A stretch of 64,000 nt of DNA from contig CAVPIK010000005.1 in the NCBI GenBank assembly GCA_963704975.1, positions 124,001 to 188,000 of the forward strand, written 5' to 3'. Below are positions 17,861 to 30,559 of this stretch, piece after piece (position 1 is the first letter of the stretch; each line of letters starts with the position of its first letter). The notes under the pieces were generated by a model. That model was not told the DNA's origin. It worked only from the letters and a program-made list of their open reading frames with translations, and did not search any database. A program made the position numbers and the translations under genes. The DNA comes from JAGNDO01 sp963704975. Its GTDB lineage: Bacteria > Chloroflexota > Anaerolineae > Caldilineales > Caldilineaceae.

Positions 17861-19998
17861 TCAACCAGTGTCAAACTGCATTTTAACGCACGGGTGCAAT
17901 TCCATAAACAGAAATGCCCAAGGCCGTGGCCTTGGGCATTTCTGTTTGCACGAACATTTTCCTACTTCGGGCCGAATCGCCAACATCCTTAACCCATTGG
18001 TGATCACGATCAGCGTGCTGCCTTCGTGGCCGACGACGCCCAGGGGGAGGGGGAGGGCGAAGCCTTTGACGAAGATGGGCACGATGATGGTGAGGGTGAC
18101 CAGGGTGAGGATCACGCCGATGGAGAAGATGATGTTCTGGCGCACGATGCGCTCGGCCCGGCGGCTCAGGTCGACGATGAAGGGCAGTTTGGAGAGGTCG
18201 TCGGCCATCAGGACGATGTCCGCGGTCTCCATGGCCACGTCGGTCCCGGCTGCGCCCATGGCGATGCCCACGCTGGCTGTGGCCAGGGCCGGGGCATCGT
18301 TCACCCCGTCGCCGATCATGGCGATCTTCGCTTTGGCCGCCAGATCCCGCACGATCTCCAGCTTTTGTTCCGGCAACAGTTCGGCGTGGACCTCGTCGAT
18401 CCCCACCTCCTTGGCGATGGCGTCGGCCACGTCCCGGTTGTCCCCGGTGAGCATGATCAACCGCTCGACGCCGGTGTCTCGCAGGGCTTGGACGGTGGCC
18501 TTGGCGTTGGCCCGCAGGGTGTCCGCCACGGCGATGTAGCCCACCACTTCCCAATCTCGGTCGGCCCCCAGGGTGTCGCCCACGGTGCTTTTGCGCACCA
18601 CCAACATGGCGGTCTTGCCCTGCTTTTGCAGACTATCCCCGATCATGCGGATGGCGGGGACAGGTCCATATCCTCGCTCATAAAGAGCTTGTCGTTCCCA
18701 ATATAGATAATCTCTTGGGTCGCCTCCCCATCTTCCACCCGCTTGTAGATGGCCTGCACCCCGTGGCCGGCGATGGCCTGAAATTCGGTCGGTTCGACCA
18801 AGGTCAGCCCCAACTCTCGCCCGGCGTTGATGATGGAGCGGGCAATCGGGTGCTCGCTGAGCAGTTCGGCCCCGGCGGCCAGGCGGATCACATCCTCCCG
18901 GCTGTAGTTGTTGAGGGGGCGCACATCGGTCACCACGGGCTTGCCGTGGGTCAGGGTGCCGGTCTTGTCAAAGGCGATGACCGTGACTTCGGCCATCTTT
19001 TCCAAATAGGCGCCGCCTTTGAAGAGGGCACCGCCCCGGGCCGCGGCGGCAATGGCGCTGAGGATGCTGGCCGGGGTGCTGATGATCAACGCGCAGGGGC
19101 TGGCCACCACCAGCAGGGTCATGGCCCGATAGAGGGTGACGCTGAAGGCCTCGTTGATAAAGAGCCACGGGATCAGGATGGCCAAGAGGGTGGCGGCGAT
19201 CACGGTCAGGGTATAGGGCTGGCTGAAGCGGTCGATGAACTGCTGGGTGGGCGCAGCGTCCTCCTGGGCCTCGGAGACCAGGGTGATGATCTTGCTGAGG
19301 GTGCTTTCCGAGGCCAGTTTGGTGACGATGACCTCCAGGGCGCCGCCGCCGTTGATGGTGCCGGCAAAGACATCGTCGCCGATCTCTTTGTAGACCGGCA
19401 CGCTCTCGCCGGTGATGGGGCTTTGGTCGATGGAGCTGGTGCCCTTGGTCACCTTGCCGTCCACGGGCAGGCGGTCGCCGGGCTTGACCTTGACCACGTC
19501 CCCGGTGATCAGATCGTCCACGGCCAAGACCATCTCCACCCCGTCGCGGATGGTCACGGCCTCTTCCGGGCGCAGCTCGATCAGCCCTTCGATGGCCTTG
19601 CGGGTGCGGTCCATGGCGAACTCTTCCAGGGCGCCGCTGAGGGTGAAGAGGAAGAGGAGGAGCGCGCCTTCCTTCCACTGGCCGATGGCCGCCGCGCCCA
19701 GGGCCGCGGCGATCATGAGGAAGTCGATGTCCAGCTTGCCTTGCTTGGCTTCTTCGATGGCCCCGACCATGCCGCTGTAGCCCCCGGCGGCAAAGGCGAT
19801 CAGGGCCACGGTGATCATGCCCCAGCCGGGCAGGAAATTCAGCATGCCTTCCCCGCCCAGCCAGCCCAGGAGCAACGCCACCAGGGTGATGGCGGCCAGC
19901 ACCAGTTCATGGTTGCTGCGCCACACGGAGAAGATCTGGCCCAAGCCAATCGAGTTTTGGGTACTCTTGACTGTTCTTTCCAGCGTACTGGTCGTCAT
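17861..19998 (-). CDS. P1B-4-type metal-efflux ATPase (frameshifted)
   Basis: A heavy-metal exporting P-type ATPase. Visible: TGES actuator loop (PITGESVPVY), membrane metal site VVASPCALI (SPC, not CPC), phosphorylation site FDKTGTLTHG near residue 344, LTGDNRDVADAIA and MIGDGVNDAPAL, and HEGSTL in a late helix. SPC plus HEG[GS]T without N-terminal metal-binding domains marks the P1B-4 group (CoaT/PfeT/FrvA/CtpD), which exports Fe(II), Co or Zn. The gene is split at 18656-18659, where a C-run on the coding strand has four bases; five would join DLS and AIRMIGDSLQ as DLSPAIRMIGD. A Fur-family gene lies just upstream on the same strand. A terminator hairpin sits inside the last codons, so the true end is probably near 17970. 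Confidence 0.88.
17907..17946 (-). terminator. perfect hairpin at the 3-prime end of the metal ATPase gene
   Basis: 19-bp perfect stem AACAGAAATGCCCAAGGCC / GGCCTTGGGCATTTCTGTT with a 2-base loop. It overlaps the last part of the ATPase frame, suggesting that the annotated C-terminal 30 residues are read-through caused by an indel near the natural stop. Confidence 0.85.
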
Positions 19999-20054
19999 CC
20001 TGCGCCTCCAATGAGTTTAACCACGGATTTTCTTTGATCATGCATTTTTTGTTC

Positions 20055-20105
20055 CACGAATCTTCACAAATCAAAAAAATTCGTGGGGATTCGTGAAGAT
20101 TTGTG
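20055..20105. repeat. imperfect inverted repeat between ATPase and fur genes
   Basis: CACGAATCTTCACAAATC (20055-20072) and GATTCGTGAAGATTTGTG (20088-20105) pair with two mismatches. It lies between two co-directional genes of the presumed metal-stress operon and could attenuate or process the transcript. Confidence 0.55.
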
Positions 20106-20123
20106 AGTCAGATCCCTACCCTA

Positions 20124-20618
20124 TCATCCCGCCGCTTGCTGGCGGATCTCGTTGCGTTTGCGGTCTCGGCAGGTCTGGCAGAAGCCCACCAATTCCACCT
20201 TGCTCGCCACGGTAACAAAGCCCATTTCCTGAACGATCTGCTCTTGCACCTCGCCCAGAGAAAAGGGGCCGTGATAGTCCATGACCTGATCGCAGCCCAG
20301 ACAGATCAGGTTGATATGGGGGGAGGTGTCGGTTTCGTAGTGGGTGTGGCCCGCCCCCACGCTGATCTCCACGATGGCCCCCAAATCCCGCAGGGTGTTG
20401 AGGGTGTTGTAGACCGTGGCCCGGCTGATGTCCGGGTTGATGGCGGAGAGGGCGTCGTAGGCCTGATAGGGGGAGGGGTGGCTCTCTGTGACAGCCAGAT
20501 AGTCGCAGACGGCCCGGCGTTGGGCGGTGATACGCAGCCCGGCGTTGCGCAAAACCATCATAAAGGTTTCGGCTTTTGCGCTGCCCTGGCCAGTGGGTGC
20601 TTTGGTGATCTGTTCCAT
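20124..20618 (-). CDS. Fur/PerR-family metalloregulator
   Basis: A 164-residue winged-helix repressor; I start it at 20618 (MEQITKAPTG), preceded by GGAG, not at the longer upstream ATG. Features: RITAQRRAVCDYLAVTE and HPSPYQAYDAL, recognition helix ISRATVYNTLNTLRDLG, metal-site region HTHYETDTSPHINLICLGC and the structural zinc pairs CLGC and CQTC. It is followed on the same strand by the P1B-4 ATPase, as in PerR/Fur-controlled PfeT/FrvA iron-efflux systems. Two palindromes next to its promoter suggest autoregulation. Whether it senses peroxide, Fe, Zn or another metal cannot be decided here. Confidence 0.93.
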   Translation of the reverse strand: MEQITKAPTGQGSAKAETFMMVLRNAGLRITAQRRAVCDYLAVTESHPSPYQAYDALSAINPDISRATVYNTLNTLRDLGAIVEISVGAGHTHYETDTSPHINLICLGCDQVMDYHGPFSLGEVQEQIVQEMGFVTVASKVELVGFCQTCRDRKRNEIRQQAAG

Positions 20619-20646
20619 CTTTGACTCCGTTGAAAACCACATTTTG

Positions 20647-20663
20647 TTTAGAACCAGTCTAAA
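20647..20663. promoter_or_regulatory. candidate Fur-family operator 1
   Basis: TTTAGAACCAGTCTAAA, with arms TTTAGA/TCTAAA, lies a few bases downstream of the -10 box of the regulator gene, a repression position at the transcription start. Confidence 0.75.
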
Positions 20664-20674
20664 CAAGTGACTTC

Positions 20675-20703
20675 AGTATATCATCCGCCAGCCCGATAGT
20701 CAA
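20675..20703 (-). promoter_or_regulatory. sigma-70-type promoter of the Fur-family gene
   Basis: On the minus strand TTGACT (20703-20698), a 17-base spacer and TATACT (20680-20675). Operator 1 lies just downstream and operator 2 just upstream. Confidence 0.78.
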
Positions 20704-20709
20704 AACCAG

Positions 20710-20726
20710 TTTAGAATAGTTCTAAA
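20710..20726. promoter_or_regulatory. candidate Fur-family operator 2
   Basis: TTTAGAATAGTTCTAAA is a perfect palindrome (TTTAGAA/TTCTAAA around TAG) matching operator 1 in its outer six bases. It lies between the divergent promoters, 16 bases upstream of the plus-strand -35 box. Confidence 0.78.
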
Positions 20727-20742
20727 TACAAAATTGAGGTGG

Positions 20743-20771
20743 TTGACAATCTTTTCCGATGGTGTTACAGT
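20743..20771 (+). promoter_or_regulatory. sigma-70-type promoter of the baeRF gene
   Basis: TTGACA (20743-20748), a 17-base spacer and TACAGT (20766-20771). It implies an untranslated leader of about 280 bases before the baeRF start at 21061; that leader contains no convincing gene or known riboswitch pattern. Confidence 0.72.
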
Positions 20772-21060
20772 CAGAATACGCTCAGTTTCCGCTCCCTGGC
20801 TCCCGGCCTTTGGGGAAAGTATCCACCGATTTAAGGTAACCATTTTCCGGCCTATCCAAGCTCGACGCACCCCTACGGTCTCCCAATGACTATCTTCTCC
20901 GGTCTTTTGTCAACCGTTTGCCCCTTGTCCGTCCCCAAGAATGTGCCTCGCGTCCAAATTTCAGCTATCATCCCGGCCCGGCACCTGTTTCGTGCATGGC
21001 CGGTTTACCCACTTTGTTTATCTAACGGTTCCATTCAACACCATCTCAACAGGAGGCTCT

Positions 21061-22143
21061 ATGTTAACTGACGTAGATGTCCGCAGGGCTATCGAATTTG
21101 AAAGCCAGGGTCACTCCGTCCTCAGCATCTATCTGAATGTCGATCCCCACCGCCGCACGCCGGAGAAGTATAAACTGGCCCTGCGGGGTCTGTTGCAGCA
21201 GGCCAAGGACGCGGCTGCGGCAGACATCAAAAAGGTGCAGGATTATGTGGAGTTGGGCTACAACTGGCAGGGCCGTGGCCTGATCATGTTCAGTTGTGCG
21301 GCGGAGAATTTTTGGTGGGCGCACAGCATGTTGGTGCCCGTGGAAGACACAGTCTTCACCAGCTTCCGCCCCTATGTCCACCAACTGGCGACTTTGCTCG
21401 ACACCTACGACCGTATCGGTGTGATCCTGGTGGATCAGATGGGCGGCAGGCTCTATTCCTATCGGATGGGGCATTTGGAGGCGGCGGAGGGCTTTCTGGG
21501 CGATGAGGTCAAGACCCATCGGGCTGGGGGATGGGCGGCCCAACGCTATCAGCGCCACGAGGCCGAGACCGCCCGCCAAAACCTGCAGGAGGCGGCCGAG
21601 TTGGCCGAAGAGTTCTATCGGCGCATAGGCAGCCGGGCGTTGATCCTGGCCGGGACGGAGAAGAATGTGGCCCGCTTCCGGGATCTGCTCAGCAACCGTC
21701 TGCGCGGCATGGTGATCGGTCAGATCACAGCGGATGCCAATGTGACGGCCAGCGAATTACAGGAAAAAGCTATGGACTTGGCCCGCAAGCAGGCGGCGAT
21801 CAACGCCGAGGAGATGGCCACGGCCATTGTCACCGCGGCCCACAAGGGCAGCAACGCGGTCCTGGGGCTGGCGGAGACCCTCAACGCGGTGCAGGGCGGA
21901 CGGGCCCAGCACGTGGTGGTGCTGGCCGGCTATTCCCAGCCCGCCCATCGCTATGTGGACACGGGCTTCATCGTCCTGGACACGGAGACCGATCTGGGGC
22001 TGAGCGGCAAGATCCAAGCCCTGCCCGACGGCGTGGACAGCGTCCTGCGCCACGCCCTGCTCCAAGGCGTGGATGTCAGCGTCCTCGATCAACACGAGGG
22101 GCTGGCCAAGGCGGGCAAGATTGGGGCGTTGACGCGGTATTAG
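21061..22143 (+). CDS. baeRF-family release-factor-like / peptidyl-tRNA hydrolase protein
   Basis: A 360-residue protein, ATG 21061 behind AGGAGG. It matches the bacterial-archaeal-eukaryotic release factor homologue group (eRF1/Vms1-like): IGVILVDQMGGRLYSYRMG in the middle domain, then the loop GGWAAQRYQRHEAE where eRF1 has GGQ, followed by FYRRIGSRALILAGTEKN and an eRF1 domain-3-like end. The loop retains GG but has WA rather than Q, as is common in baeRF. Relatives are proposed to release nascent chains on stalled ribosomes. It is divergent from the Fur-family regulator and shares its operator region, hinting at stress-linked expression. Confidence 0.85.
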   Translation: MLTDVDVRRAIEFESQGHSVLSIYLNVDPHRRTPEKYKLALRGLLQQAKDAAAADIKKVQDYVELGYNWQGRGLIMFSCAAENFWWAHSMLVPVEDTVFTSFRPYVHQLATLLDTYDRIGVILVDQMGGRLYSYRMGHLEAAEGFLGDEVKTHRAGGWAAQRYQRHEAETARQNLQEAAELAEEFYRRIGSRALILAGTEKNVARFRDLLSNRLRGMVIGQITADANVTASELQEKAMDLARKQAAINAEEMATAIVTAAHKGSNAVLGLAETLNAVQGGRAQHVVVLAGYSQPAHRYVDTGFIVLDTETDLGLSGKIQALPDGVDSVLRHALLQGVDVSVLDQHEGLAKAGKIGALTRY

Positions 22144-22275
22144 ATTTTGGATTTTGGATTGTCGATTTTGGATTGTAGCGTGGGCGGGGGATCTTCCAGA
22201 TCTCCCGCCCACGCTGTTTTGAGGAAGGGTTGTCCACCCCCAATCCAAAATCCAAAATCTGAAATCCAAAATCCC
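22142..22275. repeat. nested inverted repeat of ATTTTGGA words after baeRF
   Basis: GATTTTGGATTTTGGATTG-type sequence at 22143-22177 is mirrored by CAATCCAAAATCCAAAATC-type sequence at 22241-22273. Inside sits a stem AGCGTGGGCGGG...CCCGCCCACGCT (about 22178-22216). The outer pairing plus inner hairpin could end baeRF transcription. Confidence 0.75.
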
Positions 22276-22462
22276 CTCACCCTTTGCGTTGCGTTAGAGT
22301 CGCCCATAATTCGGAACATGGATTACCCTTTTTGACGTATACTAGGCGGTACAGTGCATGCACAACAAAATCTCTCTGCCAAGTCGCTCAACGTTTCAAG
22401 ATTGGAGAGTAGGAGCTTGGAAGATTTAGCAATTATTCGACGGCACGAGGAGACAACGCCAC
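22144..22462. other. intergenic region between baeRF and clpC
   Basis: Contains the inverted repeat of 22142-22275 and the clpC upstream region. No CIRCE-type or HrcA-type site was recognised before clpC. Confidence 0.6.
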
Positions 22463-24968
<2,506 letters not shown>

Positions 24969-24998
24969 GCGGGTGAAAGGGCTGAGCGGGTGAAGGGG

Positions 24999-25493
24999 TT
25001 AAAGAGTGAGCGGGGTCTTGGTAGGGGTGCGACATGGTCGTGTCCCTACGAAGGACCCCGCTTTTTTTTGATCCACAGATCCGCCGAACAGGGCGAAGGT
25101 TTGGGCGTCCATAAAGACACCGCCGCTGGCCACGGTGAAGATGGCGCTGACCAGCAGTTCGTCGGTGATCATGTCCTTGCGCAGATAGCCCTGGGCCCCG
25201 GCGGCGAAGGCGTCTACCACGCTCTGAGGATCATCCGCCCCGGTCAGCACCAGGATGACCGGCCCGCCCTGCCAAGTATCAAGCCGCTGCATGGCCGCCA
25301 GCCCGGACAGATCCGGCATGTTCAGATCCATCAGCACCACGTCGGGTCGCAGGCGGTGACAAAGGTCAATGGCCTGCTCGCCGGATGTGGCCGTGCCCAG
25401 GATCTGGAAAGCCGATTCCCTCTCCAACGGGGGCATGATCGAGCGGCGGAAGAAGTCGTGATCGTCCACCACGAGCAGTTTGATGGGTGCCAT
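24999..25493 (-). CDS. truncated NarL-type response regulator (receiver domain only), RR1
   Basis: A receiver domain starting MAPIKLLVVDDHDFF at 25493: acidic pocket DD at 10-11, phosphoacceptor D56 in DVVLMDLNM, conserved K in YLRKDM. It is closely similar to the receiver of RR2 at 34688 (VVDDHDFFRRSI, SAIFTVASGGVF shared). Unlike RR2 it has no LuxR DNA-binding domain: after FALFGGS the frame runs into VDQKKAGSFVGTRPC, which is encoded by the clpC terminator, so the gene is 3-prime truncated. It could be a phosphate sink, or a decaying copy. Confidence 0.8.
   Translation of the reverse strand: MAPIKLLVVDDHDFFRRSIMPPLERESAFQILGTATSGEQAIDLCHRLRPDVVLMDLNMPDLSGLAAMQRLDTWQGGPVILVLTGADDPQSVVDAFAAGAQGYLRKDMITDELLVSAIFTVASGGVFMDAQTFALFGGSVDQKKAGSFVGTRPCRTPTKTPLTL
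25009..25069 (+). terminator. rho-independent terminator after clpC
   Basis: Stem AGCGGGGTC...GTAGGG pairing with CCCTAC...GACCCCGCT, followed by eight T. It also encodes the last residues of truncated RR1 on the other strand. The 24966-25008 stretch before it is a GGGTGAAAGGG-type quasi-tandem linker. Confidence 0.88.
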
Positions 25494-25540
25494 GTTGATG
25501 GTCCAAGGGGAGATCCGCCGGTCAAAAAAGGAGTTGGGTG

Positions 25541-25583
25541 GGGGAGTTGCTTGCTGTCCGCCAGGGACAGCAAGCAACTCCCC
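25541..25583 (-). terminator. rho-independent terminator after the giant surface-protein gene
   Basis: Perfect 19-bp stem GGGGAGTTGCTTGCTGTCC / GGACAGCAAGCAACTCCCC. On the minus strand it is followed by CTCCTTTTTTG. It lies 8 bases past the stop codon. Confidence 0.85.
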
Positions 25584-25590
25584 TGCTTTT

Positions 25591-27820
25591 TCAGGGGTTA
25601 CTGCTCAAGGCCGACTGTCGGTTGACCAAGGGCAGGAACAATTGAACCGTGGTCAGGGCGACCGTGCGCTCGACCTTGCCGGAGCAAAGTTGGGTGGTCT
25701 TGCCCCGGTTCCGTTGTCGTCCATGGCCAGACCCAACGTGTAGGTAGTCGGAAGCGCATCGGTCCGGGTGAAGGCCAGGGACTGGGTGGCGCCCACGGGC
25801 AGACTCCTGGTCCAGGGTGAAGGTGTGCAGGACAGCGCCGTTGCTGTACAGGGTGAATGGCAGACCCGCCGGGATGGTGGTCTTTCCGCTGGGGTTCGTA
25901 AGCTGGATGGCAATCTTGGCACCGGTGCTGTCGAACTGGGCCGTCAGACCATTCTCCTGGCAGGCGGCCTGGGCGATGATCTGGTCGCAACCCTGCCCCC
26001 CGTTGTTATCCGTCACACAGGCGTTGACGGTGAAGACGCCGACCTTGTTGTAGGTGTGGCTGATCTGGACCACACTGGCCCGAACCCCGCCGGGCATGGT
26101 GTCGACGGTCCCGTCGCCCCAGTCCACCTGGGTGCTGTGGCTGTCCGTGGGCGAGGGGTCCACGTAGTGCAGGTCGACCACGAAGGGCTGATCGAACTGA
26201 TGAGTTTGGTCCACACCGGCATCGGCGGCGGGGGCCACATTCTGGATAGCGACGACGCTGGAGACCACAACCTGGCCGCCCTCATCGTCCGTGACCTTCA
26301 CGGCGATGGGCTGGGTGGCGGGTCCGTCGACCGTGCGGGCGTCAAAGAGAGCAATGGCCCCGCTGGCATCGTTGAAGACACCGTCGTTGTTCAGATCCCA
26401 CGCCACGGTCAGGGGATCGTAGGTGGTTCCGGCGTCGTCCACAGAGACCCGCAGGATGCCCCACTCGCCCTCATTGACCATGAAGGTATCGCTCAACACC
26501 GCGGTGGGATTGGCATTGCTGACCACTAGACTTTCGTCGCTGGCCGTGACAAGGTTCGCTTCCGCCGCGGAGGCCTCCGCCTCCATCAACACCAACTGAC
26601 CGGCGCTGTCCTCCATGAAGAGAACCGAGACCGTCACGGTCAGGCTGGCCCCGGCGGCGATAGTCAACTCATTCGGGATTTCGGTCACGTCCCCGACACG
26701 GACATCAACGATGTCGCTACTGTCCGGCATGATCAGGGCCAGATCCACCGCCGTTGCCTGGGACGGCCCATGATTCTCCACGGTGATCAGGTAGTCGACG
26801 GTCTCCCCCTCCACCGCTTCGGCACGATCCGGCGTGATGGCCACGGTCAGGTCGGCGGCGGCGAATACGTCGGAGTAGACAAACTCATAGTTGTCGTAGA
26901 AGTAGAGATCTTCTGACTGGCTGGTGGCGACGAAGAGGCTCTCCATGCCTCCCCATTGGAAGTCGGGCACGATACCCACGGTCACCGTGACCTCCGCACT
27001 CTCGTCAACCGCCAGGGCACCCACATCGCAGGTCACCAAGTCCACGTCCTGCACACAGCCGGCCGTGGCTGCGGCCAGGCTGACGCCCAGGGGCAGGTAG
27101 AGGTCCACCGTCACCCCGTCGGCGTAGGAGGGGCCGTAGTTGGTGACGGTGGTGGTGTAGGTGAGGGAGGAACCGGCCACCGCCACGTCCGCCTGGGTCA
27201 GAAGTTCCAGATCCGACCGGCGCACCACCTGCACGGCATACTCGGACTCATTGTCCAGTTGGGACGTTTCGGTGACCGTGGACGAAACCACTCCTCGATG
27301 GTTGATCCACATCCCATCTGCCACATCTGGGTTGACCAGCCAGGCGATGGTGACATCTACATTCTCCGAATCCGCAGGCAGATCGCCCAAGGCACAGGTC
27401 AGATCGATCTGCGTGCCAGAGTCGTCCACGGCACAACCGCCATCGTCCGCCAAGGTCAGTACGTCCGCGTTGTCGGTTGTCTCCACCACCTCTGTATTCA
27501 GGGCCGGGTTGGCGCTGATGTTGCGGGGGGCCAGGGTGTAGCTGTAGACCTCTCCGGCCACGGCGACATCTCCCAATCCGTACGTGATATAGCCCATCTG
27601 CAGATCCGTGGCGTCGGGATCGTCCTGCACGGTCAGATAGAGGGGCACGATTTCGGTGATCCCCCGGCTGGTGGCGGTCAGCAGCAGTTCGTAGAGGCCC
27701 GCCGGCGTCCCCGGCAGGACGGCCACCTGGGCCGTGATGTTCGCCGGCACCGTGGCCGATTGGGTCGAGAGTTGGGCGATGAAGTAGCCGCCCAGGGAGG
27801 CCGGATCGAAGGCGAAGCTG
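25591..27820 (-). other. segment of giant protein: DUF11 pair, PKD domain, C-terminal tail
   Basis: An almost intact 720-codon frame. DUF11-type repeats are seen in LTQADVAVAGSSLTYTTTVT and in LTVAITPDRAEAVEGETVDY, with NYGPSYADGVTV and NHGPSQATAVDL as the typical NxGPSxA motifs. A PKD domain follows (ADAGVDQTHQF, WGDGTVDTMPG, HTYNKVGVFTVNACVTD). Near the end the frame shifts out at about 25800 (SLPVGATQSLAFTRTDALP in another frame) and back at about 25700, giving the tail VQLFLPLVNR. Confidence 0.8.
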
Positions 27821-29459
27821 ACATCATCCGGCCAGACCGCGACCGTCCAACGTCACAGGGAACGAAACCTGCTCCTCGACCAGGGCGGCCCGGCTGTCCC
27901 AATCGCTGTAGACCTCAAAGCCGGTCACAGTCAAGGGCAAGGTGAGGGTCTGGTCGTGATCGTAGTCCGACCCGTAGATGATCAGTTCGTGGTCGCCGAA
28001 GGGCAGATCCTGGGTATCGGTCAGGGTCAGGGTGGCCTTTTCGCCTGGGGCGAAGCTGAATTTGTCGAAACTCCAGATCCAGGCCGACCGGCATCCCATC
28101 CAGATCGACCGTCGATGGGGTCCGTCTCGCCGAACTGATAGGCGGCGCTGATATCCACGCTGGTCGTGCCGTGCAAGACCAGGGTGAGGGCACTGCTGCT
28201 GGCTTGCAGGGTGAAGCCCGGCTCCTGCACGGTGACGGGAATCTGCACTTCCTTCACATCGCCGCTGGACGAGGCCGAGACGGTGACGGTGTAGACGCCG
28301 CCGGGCAAGGTGGCGGACGGGGTAATCATCAACCCAGCCTGTACGCCGTCCACGGTCGGGGTCATGATATCCGTGGACAGGGCCACATCCATGCCGTCGG
28401 GGACAGTGACGAAGTCCAGGAAGACCCAATCCGGGTACGGATTGACCGCGGACGCCAGGGTCAAAGCCACGTTGGCCATGCTGCCGCCCTGGATGGTCAC
28501 CGGGTTGGGCGTGCCCGTGAAGGTGAAGGGGGCAGCCAGGGGCGTGCCGTTGACACTCTCGGAGTCGAACTGCGATCCGTGCCGCTGTCATAGGCGACCA
28601 CCGTCACGGAGTAGGTCTGCTGGGCCGACAGACCGGTGACGGTCTGGGAGACGCTCTGGCCCACATCAAGGATGAAGCTGTCCGGGTTGTTGACGTCGCC
28701 GGTGCTGCTGACCTCGATCTCGTAGCCGTCCACGTCCGGGTTGGGATGTTGATCCCAGGCCACGGTCAGCCCGCCCAGGGCCGGTGTGACCGACACGTTG
28801 GCCTGCCAAGTTGCCTGCCAGTCATGGAAGACAGTGACCGTACCGGGGAAGTAGCGGTCCGTGGGCGGGTTCCTGCTGTCGTCCACGTCCAGCCACAGAT
28901 GATAGGTACCGCTGGGCAGGGAAGAGAGATCCACCGACTCAGTCAGGGTCTGCGTGCCGGGCAAGTAGGTGAAGGATCCCACATACGAGCCGCCGAACTG
29001 GGTAACCGTGCCCAGATCCGTGGTCACCACCTGGGAGGCCTGGATGCCGTTGGCGTCGGTGACCATCTCGGTCCCGGTGTAGCTGGCCGTGGTGGTGATG
29101 GCGTCCTGGGTGGCGTAGATCGACACGGTGGTGGTGATCTCCGCGGCCTGGGTCCAGGTCAGATCGACCTGGTTGTTGACCGTTTCGTGGCTGACCATGT
29201 CCATGTTTGTCACGGGCGGGCCATAGACCGTGCCGTCCACGTTGATGATGAAGTCGTCCGTGGGCTGACGGTTCAACTGGATGCGCCAGGCGCCCAGGTC
29301 CGCGTTGGTGACGTTCATGATCGTCTGGATGGTGGGGCGAATACCCGACTGGTCGATGGGATTGCCGGTCACCGGGTCGGTGACATTGGCGTAGCTGACC
29401 ATCCCCTCAACGAAGGTGACGTTGCTGGGCGGGTTGATCCCGGTGATGCCCAGATCCAT
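27820..29459 (-). other. segment of giant protein: Ig-like and fibronectin-like domains
   Basis: 28497-29459 is one clean frame with a fibronectin type III-like domain (GGLTVAWDQHPNPDVDGYEI, SVSQTVTGLSAQQTYSVTVV). It shifts at about 28585, continues as an Ig-like region (LPGGVYTVTVSASSSGDVKE) and shifts again near 28100 to FDKFSFAPGEKATLTLTDT. The domain order matches other Chloroflexota surface proteins. Confidence 0.7.
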
Positions 29460-30516
29460 CCGGGCGCAGCAGGGTGACCACCACGTCCGAGTCTTGCGCC
29501 GAGCGCAGGACGGTGACGCCCAGATCGCCGGGCTGGGTGAGAGTTATCACGTCGATGAAGATCTGATCCCCCTCGAAGTGATAGGTGTTGAGCAGGTCCA
29601 TATCCGCTGGACTGAGGGCGGCCCGAACCATGCTGCCCGAACTCACCATGTCGTGAACATAGCGCGCCCGGCGCAGAGTAGGCGCATCGACCAGCTTGTA
29701 CTGATCCACATTGCCCACGCTGAAGGATCCGCTGGTGTCCACATAGATACCGTAGTTCTTGCCAAAGAATTCGACCCCAGCTTTGAAACCCCAAGCCGTG
29801 CCGCCGCTTTTCTGGAATTCACCAAACTCCATGGTGGCGCTGATGAACCAGTCGGAAGACGGGATGGTGAGACAGACATTGGCGTCGCGGAAACCCCAGT
29901 CCCGCCAGCTATTGTAATAGGGTACCCGGATGGTCCAGCAACTGTTGGACAGGGCACCCCGGCGCACACCCACCTGGCCGTAAATGCGGCCTGTTAGGTG
30001 GAAACTGCCGTCCTTGGTCCAGGCGTTGAGCTTGATTTCGCCCTTGGCGATCACGGCGTCGATGTTCATCTCGGCCTTGAAGAGGAAGGGCACGTCGCCA
30101 TCGGTGAAGCGCATGAGGGCCTTTGCCTGTGCCGCTTCGAACATGGAGAAGAGCTTCATGGAAGCGCCCAGGCCGATCTCGAACTTCTTGGGGTTCTTGA
30201 CCGACTCGATGCTCATGTCTCCGTTGGCGGTCAGGGCATTGACCGGGCCGACCCGCAGCTTGCTTTCGATGGTGACTTTGATTTCGATCTTGGTCACATT
30301 CTCGGACAGGGTCACGGTGCCGGAGACCGAGGTCAGGTCGAAGCCGCTGGCCCCCAGGGGGATGGTGCATTGCAGGGAGAGGCTGACCTTGCGCAGTTGG
30401 AAGGCCGCCGCTTCTTCGGCGGACAGGGGCTGGATGCTCATGACCATGTTCTGGTTGGCTCCCCGTGGAGATCTCCACGGCGATGCCCAGACCGCTACAG
30501 CCGGAACCGCCCACAT
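29407..30516 (-). other. segment of giant protein: 330-residue region, no known domain
   Basis: A clean frame with SLSLQCTIPLGASGFDLTSV, FEIGLGASMKLFSMFEAAQA and GVEFFGKNYGIYVDTSGSFS. Composition is beta-rich with alternating hydrophobics. It carries five cysteine-free, regularly spaced beta-like stretches. I do not recognise the fold. Confidence 0.6.
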
Positions 30517-30559
30517 TGGGCATCTTCAGGCTGCCGCCCGCGCCGATGATATAACCGTC

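Noticed and set aside
18640..18662. Two separate overlapping genes (split ATPase)
   Set aside because: The ATGA-like overlap is accidental: the break falls inside the ATPase P/N domain and one added C restores a continuous, conserved sequence.
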